Origin: an uncultured Pelagibacteraceae bacterium
Lineage (GTDB): Bacteria > Pseudomonadota > Alphaproteobacteria > Pelagibacterales > Pelagibacteraceae
DNA: 64,000 nucleotides
Direction of reading: 5' to 3'
NCBI GenBank assembly: GCA_902557775.1
Contig: CACEBD010000003.1
Location: 1-64,000, forward strand
Shown: piece by piece, positions 16,110 through 25,155 of the stretch
How the letters are laid out: every line of letters begins with the position of its first letter
Numbering within the stretch: the first letter of the stretch is position 1
Position numbers and translations under genes: made by a program
The notes under the pieces: model-generated
The model's input: the letters and a program-made list of their open reading frames with translations, nothing else
Database searches by the model: none
What the model was told of the DNA's origin: nothing

Positions 16110-16826
16110 ATGATCATTAAACTTGCGTTTGCTTTTGGGGCTGGATTTATAAGTTTTCTCACCCCTTGCGTACTTCCAATTATCCCTGGTTATATTTCTT
16201 ATATTACTGGAAAAGATCTAGGGGAAATAGATAAAGACAAATCAATAGTTTTGACTAAAACTATTCTTTTTTCACTAGGTTTCTCCTTTGTTTTTATAAC
16301 ACTTGGAGCGGCCGCTTCTGCAATAGGGAACGTGCTTCTTTTCTTTTCTAATGAATTACGAATTGTTGCAGGATTAATAATTATTATTTTTTCATTACAA
16401 ATGTTAGGTTTTTTAAATTTTTCTTTTTTAAACACTGAAAAAAGAATTCAAACTAATTCAAATTATAAAGATAATTATGCATTTCCTTTTATAGTTGGCG
16501 CGGCTTTTGCTTTTGGTTGGACACCTTGCATTGGTCCGGTTTTAGGATCTATAATTGCTCTATCTGCAACCGAGGCTACGATTAGTAAAGGAATTTTATT
16601 ATTATCATTTTACTCCTTAGGATTAGCTATTCCATTTATATTATCAGGATACTATATGAGTAGATTTTTAAATTCTAAAAAAGGTTTTGGAAAATATTAT
16701 GGAACTATAACAAAATCTGGCGGAGCCATTCTATTAATTACTGGCATCTTGATTACTACAAATTATATCCAAGTAATAAGTTATTATATTTTGACGACCT
16801 TCCCAATTCTCGCTAAAGTTGGTTAA
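16110..16826 (+). CDS. ccdA: Cytochrome c biogenesis protein CcdA
   Basis: A 238-residue, six-helix protein of the DsbD transmembrane family. The two redox cysteines are in FLTPCVLPIIPGY (Cys20) and FGWTPCIGPVLG. CcdA moves reducing equivalents from cytosolic thioredoxin to the periplasm for cytochrome c maturation and for periplasmic thiol enzymes. An exported MsrB and a class II cytochrome c are encoded elsewhere in the window as possible clients. The stop overlaps the next start (TAATG). Confidence 0.9.
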   Translation: MIIKLAFAFGAGFISFLTPCVLPIIPGYISYITGKDLGEIDKDKSIVLTKTILFSLGFSFVFITLGAAASAIGNVLLFFSNELRIVAGLIIIIFSLQMLGFLNFSFLNTEKRIQTNSNYKDNYAFPFIVGAAFAFGWTPCIGPVLGSIIALSATEATISKGILLLSFYSLGLAIPFILSGYYMSRFLNSKKGFGKYYGTITKSGGAILLITGILITTNYIQVISYYILTTFPILAKVG

Positions 16827-17728
16827 TGAGTGAAATAACAGTCCTAGGTATTTTTGTTGCTGACATAAGTTTTTCTGGACATAAAATCCCATCAATAGGC
16901 GAAACTATTTTAGGAAAAAAATATAATGTAGGCCCAGGAGGAAAAGGCTGCAATCAAGCCATAGCAATATCAAGACTAGGTGGAAAAACAAATTTCATTA
17001 GTAAAATTGGGAAAGACTCTTACGGAGAATTGGCTTTAAAAACACTTGAAAAAAATAAAATCTCTACAAAAAATGTAATTCAAGACAGCAATCAACAAAC
17101 TGGTGTTGCAGGTATTTTAGTTGACCAAAATACTGGCAAAAATGCAATCAACGTAATTGTAGGCGCACCAAGCTCTTTAAAGGTAAATGAAATTGAAAAA
17201 CAAATTGACTTAATAAAAAGTTCTAAAATTTTCTTAACCCAATTAGAAGTGCCAAAAGACGTAACATTACATTGTTTGAAAACTGCCAAAGAGAGCGGAT
17301 GTATTACTATTTTAAATCCTGCACCAGCATCAGAAATTTCAAAAGATTACTATAGTAATATCGATTATTTTACTCCTAATGAAACTGAAGCTGAATTTTA
17401 TACTGGAGTAAAAATAAGCAATCAGCGAGACGCAAAAAAAGCAGCAGATAAACTGATAAATCTAGGAATTAAAAAAGTAGTAATTACACTTGGAGAAAAA
17501 GGACTATTTTATTTTGACGGTAAAGAAGAAATTTACTTAAAAGCGAGCAATGTGAAAGCTGTTGATACCACTGGAGCAGGAGATGCATTTAATGGAGCTT
17601 TAGCATTTAGTTTATCCAAAGAAAAACCTATAAAAGAGTGTCTAAAACTTGCCAATAAAGTTGCTGGATTATCTACTTTAAAACTTGGTGCAGGCGATGC
17701 AATGCCTTTTATAGGAGATTTAGATTAA
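16826..17728 (+). CDS. rbsK: PfkB-family sugar kinase, probably ribokinase
   Basis: A 300-residue PfkB-family kinase. The N-terminal GPGGKGCNQAIAISRLGG and the C-terminal DTTGAGDAFNGAL (catalytic Asp, anion hole) are diagnostic. The overall pattern is closest to ribokinase, which phosphorylates ribose at O5, but related kinases of other furanoses cannot be excluded. It overlaps ccdA by one base; a functional link to CcdA is not evident and the arrangement may simply reflect genome compaction. Confidence 0.85.
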   Translation: MSEITVLGIFVADISFSGHKIPSIGETILGKKYNVGPGGKGCNQAIAISRLGGKTNFISKIGKDSYGELALKTLEKNKISTKNVIQDSNQQTGVAGILVDQNTGKNAINVIVGAPSSLKVNEIEKQIDLIKSSKIFLTQLEVPKDVTLHCLKTAKESGCITILNPAPASEISKDYYSNIDYFTPNETEAEFYTGVKISNQRDAKKAADKLINLGIKKVVITLGEKGLFYFDGKEEIYLKASNVKAVDTTGAGDAFNGALAFSLSKEKPIKECLKLANKVAGLSTLKLGAGDAMPFIGDLD

Positions 17729-17770
17729 GTTGCAGAATAGATAAAAAAATATAGATTAATAAATTGAATA

Positions 17771-19528
17771 GTGACTCAAATTTTTATTATAAGCCTTATT
17801 CTTTTATCAGCTGTCACTTCAGCCGGCTACATTTTTAATAAATATTTTTTAAAATTTAAAACAGAGGGAACATTTTCCGAATACGGAATTTTAGGAGTAA
17901 TGTTTTTAAGTATAATAGCATTTTTACTAAACTTTTTTTTTGCGTTAAGCCCAATAATAAGTAATTTAATATTTTTATTTCCTTTATTATTCGTCTTTAC
18001 TGAAAAATTTGGAACAGAGCAAATTTTTCAATTTTTAAAATTTAGTATCGTATTTTCCTTACTAGTAATAATTTATTTATCTTATTCGAACTATTATAGG
18101 CCTGATGGTGGCTGGTATCATTTACCATTTTCAAGATTAATAACAGATTTTAAGATAATATTTGGATCTGCTTCTCTACATCCAATGTTTGGCACATCTT
18201 CGATTCTTCAGTATTTAAGTTCTTTTTTTCACACATCATTAACTGGAGTAAACGGAGTACTATTTGTTAATCCATTGATCTTAATTTTATTTTTACTATT
18301 TTTTTTAGAAATTTTTATTAAATACAAGGAAACAATTTTAAAATTTTTCAGTTTGTTAATTTTGTTTACTATCTTTATTGAAATGAATAGAAACAGCGAA
18401 TTAGGTAATGATGGGCCTGGACATTTGTTTTATTTTTATCTAATTTTTGTATTCTTAAGAGGAAAATTAAATAAAGTTTTTGATAAAAAAATTTTTGAGT
18501 ACACTTCTTTAATCGCAGTATTTTGTTTATTTATAAAATCTTTGTACGTTTTTGCTTTATCTTTTCCAATTTTTATATTCTTTAAAAAAAAACTACACAC
18601 AAAAATAAAAAATTATTTTAATTTAGCAGGGATATTTTTAATACTCTGGATATTTAAGAATATTATAATTTCAGGGTGTATGATTTATCCTGTTCAAATT
18701 ACTTGTTTTGAAAATTTGAAATGGTACTCGTCTGAAGCTAAATTTGAAATATCAGCAATCAATACATCCCAATTTTCAGAATTACATTCTAAAGGCTGGC
18801 CAGACTTTCAAGAGAATAAACAATATTATTTAAATTACAAACATGATCAAAAGAAAAAAGAAATATTTCTTCAAAACTTCAATTGGTTAACTGAGTACTT
18901 AAAGCAAGGCAGATATTATAATCTAACAAAAAAAATTGATTTTTTAATACCTGTAATATTTTTATTTTTGATATTAAGTATGTTATTCGCTTTAAAAAAT
19001 AATAAAATAATTTTCCAAAAATCAAACAATACAAAAAAAATTGATATTAACTTTTTGCTTTTTTCGTCTTTATTATTTTCTATTATAGTATGTTTAAAGT
19101 TACCAGATGGCAGATATTTATTTGCTTATTTAATTTCTATGATATTTTTCATAATCATTTATTATGTGGATACAAGTATTTTTTTTCACAAGCAAAAAAA
19201 ATTATTTGGAAGTATATCCTCGATATTTTTAGTAATTCTTTTTTCGGTTTTCTTAGTAAAGAATATTGATAAAACAATTAACAAATCTGAAAGTAGTTAT
19301 TTGTTTCCTGAAATAAATTATAATAAACAGATCTTTAAATCTCTGAGTAAAAAAACAAATAGTGGTGAAAATTTTGAAATTTTTTTTACCAATAAAAAAT
19401 ATACAAAATTTGCATCTAAGGATCTATGCGGTTATCACAAAAGCCCGTGTGTACAAAATGAGAGTATTTTAAACCAATTTAATGTAGATTTAACTAATAA
19501 CTATATAGTTTTGAAATTAAAAAAATAA
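17771..19528 (+). CDS. Large polytopic membrane protein (possible GT-C-like)
   Basis: A 585-residue protein with about a dozen hydrophobic segments and a soluble Lys-rich C-terminal tail. The start is GTG. I do not recognise a defined family; the layout (an early exposed loop containing YRPDGGWYHLPFSR, then many helices) resembles GT-C glycosyltransferases or polysaccharide polymerases, but the usual DD/DE motif is not certain. It overlaps the methyltransferase gene by one base and heads the glycan cluster. A role in surface glycan assembly is inference. Confidence 0.6.
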   Translation: MTQIFIISLILLSAVTSAGYIFNKYFLKFKTEGTFSEYGILGVMFLSIIAFLLNFFFALSPIISNLIFLFPLLFVFTEKFGTEQIFQFLKFSIVFSLLVIIYLSYSNYYRPDGGWYHLPFSRLITDFKIIFGSASLHPMFGTSSILQYLSSFFHTSLTGVNGVLFVNPLILILFLLFFLEIFIKYKETILKFFSLLILFTIFIEMNRNSELGNDGPGHLFYFYLIFVFLRGKLNKVFDKKIFEYTSLIAVFCLFIKSLYVFALSFPIFIFFKKKLHTKIKNYFNLAGIFLILWIFKNIIISGCMIYPVQITCFENLKWYSSEAKFEISAINTSQFSELHSKGWPDFQENKQYYLNYKHDQKKKEIFLQNFNWLTEYLKQGRYYNLTKKIDFLIPVIFLFLILSMLFALKNNKIIFQKSNNTKKIDINFLLFSSLLFSIIVCLKLPDGRYLFAYLISMIFFIIIYYVDTSIFFHKQKKLFGSISSIFLVILFSVFLVKNIDKTINKSESSYLFPEINYNKQIFKSLSKKTNSGENFEIFFTNKKYTKFASKDLCGYHKSPCVQNESILNQFNVDLTNNYIVLKLKK

Positions 19529-20742
19529 TGAAATGTTTAGCTTGCAAAAAAAACCAATTATCAAAATTTTTAGATTTTAAAAGTATTCCACTTGTTAATG
19601 GGTTTTCTTCATCTTTAAAGAAAAGCAACAAAACATTTAAATTACAAGTAATGATTTGTAAAAGCTGCTTTGTTTGTCAATTAAAAGATACACCTAGTGA
19701 AAAAAAAATATTTGAAAAATACTCACACTTTAGCAGCGGTTCCAAAGATAACATCAATCATCTTAAAAAATTAAGCAGACTAATTAAAAAAAAATATGGA
19801 AATAAAAAAAATATTTTAGAGGTTGGTTGTAATGATGGGACTTTATTAAATGATCTCAATAAAAATTTTAATGTTATTGGTGTTGATCCAGCAAAAAATT
19901 TTAGATTTATACATAGAAAAAGAAAACTTAAAGTAATCTACGACCATTTTGGTAAAAATTTTTTGAATAAAAAAAATGAGGAATATTTTGATATCATAAT
20001 TGGAATTAATGTTTTTGCTCACTTTAAAAAAGTTTCTGAGTCTTTTAAAACAATAAATAAATTGCTTAACGATGAGGGTAAATTTTTGTTTGAAGTTGCT
20101 TATGCCGTACCCACTTTATTTTCTGGAAATTTTGATACTGTTTACCATGAACATGTATTTAACCATACAATAACTGGTTTAAAATCAATGTTGTCGAATG
20201 CAGGATTCGAAATTGAAAGCGTTAAATTAATAAATACTCAAGGTGGGAGTATTAGAGTGATTGCAAAAAAAAACAAGAATAAGACAAAATTGCGGAAAAC
20301 AGTTGGTCTTCTACTTAAAGAAAAAAAGAGAGGTTTAAATAAATATTACTTTTATAAAAAATTCTCCGAAAAATTAAATAATAAAATCGATAAAATAAAG
20401 TCTTCAATTCATTATTTAATTTCTAAAACTGAAAAAAAATGTTTATTGGTTGGAGCGCCTGCCAGGGGTGTTATTTTTGCGAATGTTTGTAACTTAAAAT
20501 TATATTCAAAGCTATTAAATTGCGTCGATGATACAAAAGTAAAAAATGGAAAGTTTTTTCCTGGATTGAATATCAAAGTAAATAATTGGGATTATGTTAA
20601 AAAAAATATTTCAAGTTATGACACAGCTATTTTATTAAGCTGGAATTATAAAAAGACCATGATTAATAAGTTGAAGAAAGTAAAATTTAAAGGAAGGATG
20701 TTAACTTTATTTCCTTCATTGCGCTATAATCTTTTTAAATAA
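19528..20742 (+). CDS. Sugar C-methyltransferase-type SAM methyltransferase
   Basis: A 404-residue protein with the three-part layout of sugar C-methyltransferases. The N-terminal zinc-binding region has two CxxC-like pairs (CLAC, CKSC). A class I SAM domain follows with EVGCNDGTLL (motif I, about residue 98). The C-terminal domain contains LVGAPARGV. Relatives methylate NDP-4-keto-deoxysugars or act in nucleotide-sugar tailoring. It overlaps the convergent epimerase gene by 19 nt. The exact sugar cannot be inferred. Confidence 0.8.
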   Translation: MKCLACKKNQLSKFLDFKSIPLVNGFSSSLKKSNKTFKLQVMICKSCFVCQLKDTPSEKKIFEKYSHFSSGSKDNINHLKKLSRLIKKKYGNKKNILEVGCNDGTLLNDLNKNFNVIGVDPAKNFRFIHRKRKLKVIYDHFGKNFLNKKNEEYFDIIIGINVFAHFKKVSESFKTINKLLNDEGKFLFEVAYAVPTLFSGNFDTVYHEHVFNHTITGLKSMLSNAGFEIESVKLINTQGGSIRVIAKKNKNKTKLRKTVGLLLKEKKRGLNKYYFYKKFSEKLNNKIDKIKSSIHYLISKTEKKCLLVGAPARGVIFANVCNLKLYSKLLNCVDDTKVKNGKFFPGLNIKVNNWDYVKKNISSYDTAILLSWNYKKTMINKLKKVKFKGRMLTLFPSLRYNLFK

Positions 20743-21584
20743 AAGTTTTCAAGATTATCTATAATTTTATTAATATTCTTAGTAAATTTAAAACTAAACT
20801 CTTCACAAAATCTTCTGTTGCTCATTTTGAAATTATATGTTTTTGTATTTTTAAGTTTTACAATTTTACAATTAAACTTTTTAGAAACTACTCTCGCATA
20901 ATCAATCATCCTTAAATTTGTAGAGCAAAGATTATAAATGATTTGTTTACTGTTTCGTTTACTGACAATCTTTTCTACAGCATTCACTAAATCATCAATA
21001 AATAAAATTGGTCTAAATACATTTGGGTTTGCCAAAAATACTTTTTTCTTTGTCAAAGCATCCAATGTCATATTATTTAACAAAAGTTCAGTTCTTATAT
21101 TATCTGATGCACCAATCACTGTACCAAATCTTAAAGAGACGCAATCTGCCTTGGTCAATTGAAAATATTTATCAATCGTAACTTTCGTAAAGTCATATAT
21201 ATTTGTTGGATCACCAATTGGAGTATCTTCATCGCACATCCCTGTAATCTGGCTATACACGCTTCCAGAACTTGCATAGATAAGTCTCCCTTTAAATATT
21301 TTTTTAAAATTAATCAAACCATTTAAATTATTATCAATAGCGCCAAAAGGATCTGGAACAGACTGTTGAACAGAAGAGTGGCCTGATAGCCATACGCAAG
21401 AAGAAAATTTTCTCAAAAAATTTATTTTTAAGTCCCTATAATCTTTTTTTTTTACAAACTTTTGTTTTTTTGTTTTCCTAAAAAAATTATCAATAGGATA
21501 GATATCAAATTTATGCTTTAGTTTTTTATATAATTGGCTACCAATATAACCATTGGCCCCGACTAATAATATTTTTTGTCTCAT
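20724..21584 (-). CDS. NAD-dependent sugar epimerase/dehydratase
   Basis: A 286-residue extended short-chain dehydrogenase. The NAD motif is LVGANGYIGSQL (GxxGxxG at the N-terminus), an active-site Ser lies in the ASSGSVYS region, and the Tyr/Lys pair is in YDFTK. LRFGTVIG follows as in the family. It probably interconverts a nucleotide sugar. The gene abuts the glycosyltransferase upstream (1-nt overlap) and converges on the methyltransferase, so these share a pathway by position. Confidence 0.82.
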   Translation of the reverse strand: MRQKILLVGANGYIGSQLYKKLKHKFDIYPIDNFFRKTKKQKFVKKKDYRDLKINFLRKFSSCVWLSGHSSVQQSVPDPFGAIDNNLNGLINFKKIFKGRLIYASSGSVYSQITGMCDEDTPIGDPTNIYDFTKVTIDKYFQLTKADCVSLRFGTVIGASDNIRTELLLNNMTLDALTKKKVFLANPNVFRPILFIDDLVNAVEKIVSKRNSKQIIYNLCSTNLRMIDYARVVSKKFNCKIVKLKNTKTYNFKMSNRRFCEEFSFKFTKNINKIIDNLENFYLKRL

Positions 21585-22303
21585 TATAATTTATTTCTAA
21601 AATATTTATAAATTAAATTAAATGTTTCTATCTGATAGGTAAAGGCAGAGTTTTTTCCAAATAATTTATGCGATGTATGATCTGATTTATAATCACAGAT
21701 TACAGGAATTTCACATATTTGAAGCTTATTTTTTTTTGCGTGCAATATAACTTCAAAACTTAACAAATAATTATCAGCTAAGTTGTTCAGATTTATCGTC
21801 TTATAAAAATTTTTACTATAAATTCTAAATCCTTGATGGAAGTCTGTAATATTGATTTTAAGCAATATCCTCTCTATTCTGCTTATAAAAAAGTTGGGTA
21901 TCATTCGTTCTAATGGATAGCCCATTTTCATGTTATTTTTAAAATCTAGAAATCTTGAACCAAGTATTAAATCTGGTTTTGTTATTTGATCATTAATTAT
22001 TTTTAATGCATCATAAGTTGCATCAGGATGAAATTGTGCACCATCACCATGAATTTCAACTGCATAATCAGCATCAAAATTTTCAAAAGCAATCTTAAGA
22101 GCATTTTTAACATTTCCTCCATATCCATTAACTTTTTCGTTTGTAAAAACTTGAACCCCATTTCTCTTGGCAATTTCTTGGGTATTATCATTTGACTTAT
22201 CGTCGCTTATAAATATTTCGTTAATACATTTGGGACATTTCTTTATCGCTTTCTCTATGAGATTTCCATTATTCCTTGATAAAATAAATCCCACAATTTT
22301 CAT
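21584..22303 (-). CDS. Family 2 glycosyltransferase (DPM1/polyprenyl-phosphate type)
   Basis: A 239-residue GT-A fold enzyme: FILSRNNGNLIEKAI at the N-terminus, ISDDKSNDNT (nucleotide binding), GYGGNVKNAL, then EIHGDGAQFHPD in the place of the DxD metal motif, and GSRFLD. This is the pattern of polyprenyl-phosphate sugar transferases, without C-terminal membrane helices. It would load a sugar onto a lipid carrier or acceptor at the inner membrane. It overlaps the SGNH gene by 4 nt and the epimerase by 1 nt. Confidence 0.85.
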   Translation of the reverse strand: MKIVGFILSRNNGNLIEKAIKKCPKCINEIFISDDKSNDNTQEIAKRNGVQVFTNEKVNGYGGNVKNALKIAFENFDADYAVEIHGDGAQFHPDATYDALKIINDQITKPDLILGSRFLDFKNNMKMGYPLERMIPNFFISRIERILLKINITDFHQGFRIYSKNFYKTINLNNLADNYLLSFEVILHAKKNKLQICEIPVICDYKSDHTSHKLFGKNSAFTYQIETFNLIYKYFRNKL

Positions 22304-23421
22304 TTTAAAACCTTTATAAGTTCTTTTGCTATAACTTTATTCCCAGCTTTATTAAAATGAATATCATTCCACCAATAATATTTTTTATATGTATCTAAAT
22401 ATCCAATTTTATTTTTTGACTCAAAAAAATAAGGAAAAAAATTAAAAAAATGCTTACATCTATTCCTGCAAAAATTTTCCCACATTTTTACCTGCTCTGA
22501 ATTTTCTACATCATATTCAAGCTGTTGTGGCCAAGGGTACACTGCTAAACTCATCTCAATACCTTTTTTTTCAAGTAATTTGTAAAGTTCGTCCATAGTA
22601 TTTAACATTTTTTTTTGATTTTCACTTATAGAGCCGAAATAGCCTTTAATAAAATCTTTTTCTGAATATGTCCAAAGGGACTTTAAAATAGCGTCTTTGT
22701 GAAACGTTGGACGATCAAAATTAATTTTTTTCAAGTCAACTTCCTCTTTTTTATTTAAATTTTTTAACACATACATATAGAAATTGGTGAAGGGAAAATT
22801 TGATCTTAAGATTCTCCTTAAAAATAATTTTTTCCCTCTTTTTTGGTTCTCTCCAACTTCAAGCTTATCATTTAAAGAGTAATAAAAACTATCATCATAC
22901 AAATCGCTTATATCTATAAAAATTACTATTTTTTTAAATTTATAACCCTCATTTAGTAAATGATTTATCTTAGATAGATAAATTTTTGGTGAATACGAAA
23001 CCACACCTAGATTAGCCACATCTTTTTTTGTAGAGCTTTTGAAAATTCCAACAAAAGAATCTTCATAAGTTACCGAAGCCCCTTCAGTAAAGGAGTCGCC
23101 TAGAAAACCTATTTCAAATTCTTTATCAACTTTTTGATTACAAGCGTTTTTAAATCCATGATTATCTGTGCAAAAAGTAAATAATCCATCGAAACCTTTA
23201 GCGTTCTCTAATTTAACATTTTTTTTTAAGCTATGGTGATATACTGGATGATCAATTCTTAAAATCCTTCCATAAAATTCAGTTTTTTTCCAAAAATTAT
23301 CAGTAGCCTCTAGAATTTTTTTTCCAAAAAAAAAATCTATAAAAAGCGTAAGCGAAAAAGTTATAAAGATTATAATTAAAAAAAATTTAAATATATTAGT
23401 TATTTTTTTAATTAATAACAT
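22300..23421 (-). CDS. Membrane-anchored SGNH/GDSL hydrolase-like protein
   Basis: A 373-residue protein with one N-terminal transmembrane helix and a periplasmic SGNH domain. The nucleophile motif is GFLGDSFTEGASV, and the late catalytic Asp-x-x-His is in WNDIHFNKAGNKV, as in AlgX/AlgJ-like acetyltransferases and GDSL esterases. It probably adds or removes an acyl group on an extracytoplasmic glycan, which fits the neighbouring glycosyltransferase and epimerase. The substrate is unknown. Confidence 0.78.
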   Translation of the reverse strand: MLLIKKITNIFKFFLIIIFITFSLTLFIDFFFGKKILEATDNFWKKTEFYGRILRIDHPVYHHSLKKNVKLENAKGFDGLFTFCTDNHGFKNACNQKVDKEFEIGFLGDSFTEGASVTYEDSFVGIFKSSTKKDVANLGVVSYSPKIYLSKINHLLNEGYKFKKIVIFIDISDLYDDSFYYSLNDKLEVGENQKRGKKLFLRRILRSNFPFTNFYMYVLKNLNKKEEVDLKKINFDRPTFHKDAILKSLWTYSEKDFIKGYFGSISENQKKMLNTMDELYKLLEKKGIEMSLAVYPWPQQLEYDVENSEQVKMWENFCRNRCKHFFNFFPYFFESKNKIGYLDTYKKYYWWNDIHFNKAGNKVIAKELIKVLK

Positions 23422-23428
23422 TTCGCTT

Positions 23429-23881
23429 CTACTCTGGTTTAAATATTAGACATAGACCATTGTTACAAAATCTTTTTCCATTTGTACCTGGACCGTCATT
23501 AAAAACATGCCCATGATGAGCTCCACATTTAGCACAGTGATATTCGGTTCTAACCATGCCAAACTTGTAATCAATTTTAGTTTTGAAAGCTCCAGGCAAA
23601 GCCTCTGAAAATGATGGCCAACCAGTACCACTGTCAAATTTACTAGTAGAGGCAAAAAGTTTATTCCCACAATTAGCGCAATGATAAAAACCCTTTCTAC
23701 TCTCTCTAAGTAAATCACTAGAAAAAGGTTTTTCAGTTCCCTCGTTAAACATTATTTCTTTTTGTTTTTTTGTGAGGTTTTTATTGATAATTTTTTTTGT
23801 ATTTGCAAATAGCGAGTTTAAAGGAAGAATAAAAAATGTGGAAATTGTTAAGCTTAAATATTTTAAAAAATTTCTCCTCAT
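23429..23881 (-). CDS. msrB: Exported peptide-methionine (R)-S-oxide reductase
   Basis: A 150-residue second MsrB. Residues 1-26 look like a signal peptide with an Arg-Arg pair (MRRNFLKYLSLTISTFF). The enzyme domain has zinc ligands Cys68/Cys71 and Cys116/Cys119, catalytic Cys139 in RFCNNG and an extra Cys144. It would repair methionine oxides in the periplasm and need reducing power carried across the membrane, for example by CcdA. It overlaps the glutaredoxin gene by 4 nt. Confidence 0.9.
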   Translation of the reverse strand: MRRNFLKYLSLTISTFFILPLNSLFANTKKIINKNLTKKQKEIMFNEGTEKPFSSDLLRESRKGFYHCANCGNKLFASTSKFDSGTGWPSFSEALPGAFKTKIDYKFGMVRTEYHCAKCGAHHGHVFNDGPGTNGKRFCNNGLCLIFKPE

Positions 23882-24144
23882 TTTCTATCTATTATTTTAT
23901 CTAATTCACCGTTTCTGTTCGCTTCCTGAAGTTTATCATTACCACCAATGTAATGATCCCCAATAAAAATTTGAGGAATAGTTCTTGCACCATTGGTTCT
24001 TTGTAACATTTCTTTAGCATTAGCTGGGTCAGCCCAAATATCAATTTCTTCTATTTCAACATTTTTGGTTTTTAATAAGGCTTTAGCTGCTGCACAAAAT
24101 GAGCAAGGATTGCCAGTATACATTGTGACTTTTTTCATAATCAA
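23878..24144 (-). CDS. grxC: Glutaredoxin 3
   Basis: An 88-residue dithiol glutaredoxin with the redox site CSFC (Cys14, Cys17), followed by the conserved ARTIPQIFIGDHYIGG containing the cis-Pro and glutathione-binding GG. It reduces disulfides with glutathione made by gshA/gshB, encoded 11 kb away. ATG codons at positions 1 and 3 are both possible starts. It is sandwiched between a TIGR03643-like gene and the exported MsrB with 4-nt overlaps on both sides, so all three are likely one transcript. Confidence 0.93.
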   Translation of the reverse strand: MIMKKVTMYTGNPCSFCAAAKALLKTKNVEIEEIDIWADPANAKEMLQRTNGARTIPQIFIGDHYIGGNDKLQEANRNGELDKIIDRK

Positions 24145-24437
24145 TATATATCAGTTAATTTAATTTTTTCTCTAAGTTTTTTTCTACCTAATTGAAACTT
24201 TTTTCTATGTTTGATGCTTGTATTATGCACTCTCTTTCTCCATAAACGAAATGAACTCGGCTTTAAGTTTTTTCTCATAATTTTAATTACTTGAGACTCA
24301 TTCTTTCCAGTTTTTTCTTTTATTTCTTCAAAAGTAATCCTATCTGCCCAAGCAGCCCAAATAATCCAATTATCATCTTTTTCTTTTGGCTCAGGGTTTT
24401 TAACTTTTGTTTGAGGGATAAAACTTTTTTTTTTCAT
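24141..24437 (-). CDS. TIGR03643/DUF2805-like protein
   Basis: A 98-residue basic protein. The central stretch IWAAWADRITFEEIKEKTG, then VIKIMRKNLKPSSFRLWRKRV, matches what I recall of the TIGR03643 (DUF2805) family, a small protein with a helix-turn-helix-like region. Function is uncharacterised. It starts the minus-strand run with grxC and msrB, and its start is only 25 bp from the divergent LysE exporter gene. Confidence 0.75.
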   Translation of the reverse strand: MKKKSFIPQTKVKNPEPKEKDDNWIIWAAWADRITFEEIKEKTGKNESQVIKIMRKNLKPSSFRLWRKRVHNTSIKHRKKFQLGRKKLREKIKLTDIY

Positions 24438-24462
24438 AAATTTATATATAGTAAATAATTAA

Positions 24463-25077
24463 ATGTTTCCGACAGACTATATAATATTTTTACAAATCAT
24501 TTTATTTTTATTTATTTCTCCAGGTCCGCCCAGAGTTGTAATTGTTTCACATACATTAAACTATGGACTTAATAGATCTGTTTGGACTGCTTTAGGAGAT
24601 ATATCTGCAAATACTATCCAGGCTATTTTAGTAGTTTTTTTGATTGGTTCTTTTTTAAGTGATAACCCACAAGTTCTATACTATTTAAAATGGGCTGGGA
24701 TATTTTATATAGTCTATTTAGCTTATGACACTTTTAATTCTAAAATTAGAAGTTTTAATTCTAAAGATCAAAATTTAAAATCACCACTATCGTTTTATAA
24801 AGATGGATTATTAGTTGCTGGACTAAGCCCAAAAGCACTTTTATTCTTTGGAACAATTTTTCCTACATTTATTAATTTCGGATCAAATATCATTTCACAG
24901 TTTTTAATATTATTAATTACATACGTGGTTTTAGATTTTTTAACGTTAATGATTTATGGATTAGCAGCTGAGAAAATTTCACTATGGTTAAGAAGCAAAC
25001 CAAAGCTATTAAATACAATTTCTGCGTGTGTTCTTCTAATTTTAGCAGTTTACATTGCTGCGACACAGAATTTTTAA
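24463..25077 (+). CDS. LysE/RhtB family amino acid exporter
   Basis: A 204-residue membrane protein with about six hydrophobic segments and the family start ISPGPPRVVIVSHTLNYG (usually SPGPN). GLSPKALLFFGTIFP in the middle is typical of RhtB/LysE exporters. It probably exports an amino acid or its analogue, relieving overload from the powerful ABC importers beside it. It has its own divergent start 25 bp from the gene on the other strand. Confidence 0.88.
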   Translation: MFPTDYIIFLQIILFLFISPGPPRVVIVSHTLNYGLNRSVWTALGDISANTIQAILVVFLIGSFLSDNPQVLYYLKWAGIFYIVYLAYDTFNSKIRSFNSKDQNLKSPLSFYKDGLLVAGLSPKALLFFGTIFPTFINFGSNIISQFLILLITYVVLDFLTLMIYGLAAEKISLWLRSKPKLLNTISACVLLILAVYIAATQNF

Positions 25078-25090
25078 TCACTTCTTACTG

Positions 25091-25119
25091 TTGTCAAAAT
25101 CTCTATTTCTTGTTTTAAT
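25091..25119 (+). promoter_or_regulatory. Predicted promoter of the first LIV binding-protein gene
   Basis: TTGTCA (25091-25096), a 17-bp spacer and TTTAAT (25114-25119). An inverted repeat, TTCTTGTT (25107-25114) with AACAAGAA (25140-25147) extended inward by AT-rich pairing, overlaps the -10 box and predicted start and could be an operator. A strong AAGAAGGG ribosome-binding site follows. Confidence 0.5.
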
Positions 25120-25155
25120 TAATCATTAATTAATTAATTAACAAGAAGGGAAATA

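Noticed and set aside
17771-19528. Frameshifts in poly-A/T rich genes
   Set aside because: Long A or T runs occur throughout, but each reading frame stays open to a length consistent with its family, so no break is indicated.
25120-25142. TTAA-repeat tract as a microsatellite or mobile-element target
   Set aside because: It is short, imperfect and shared in part with other binding-protein leaders, so a leader/operator function is more likely.
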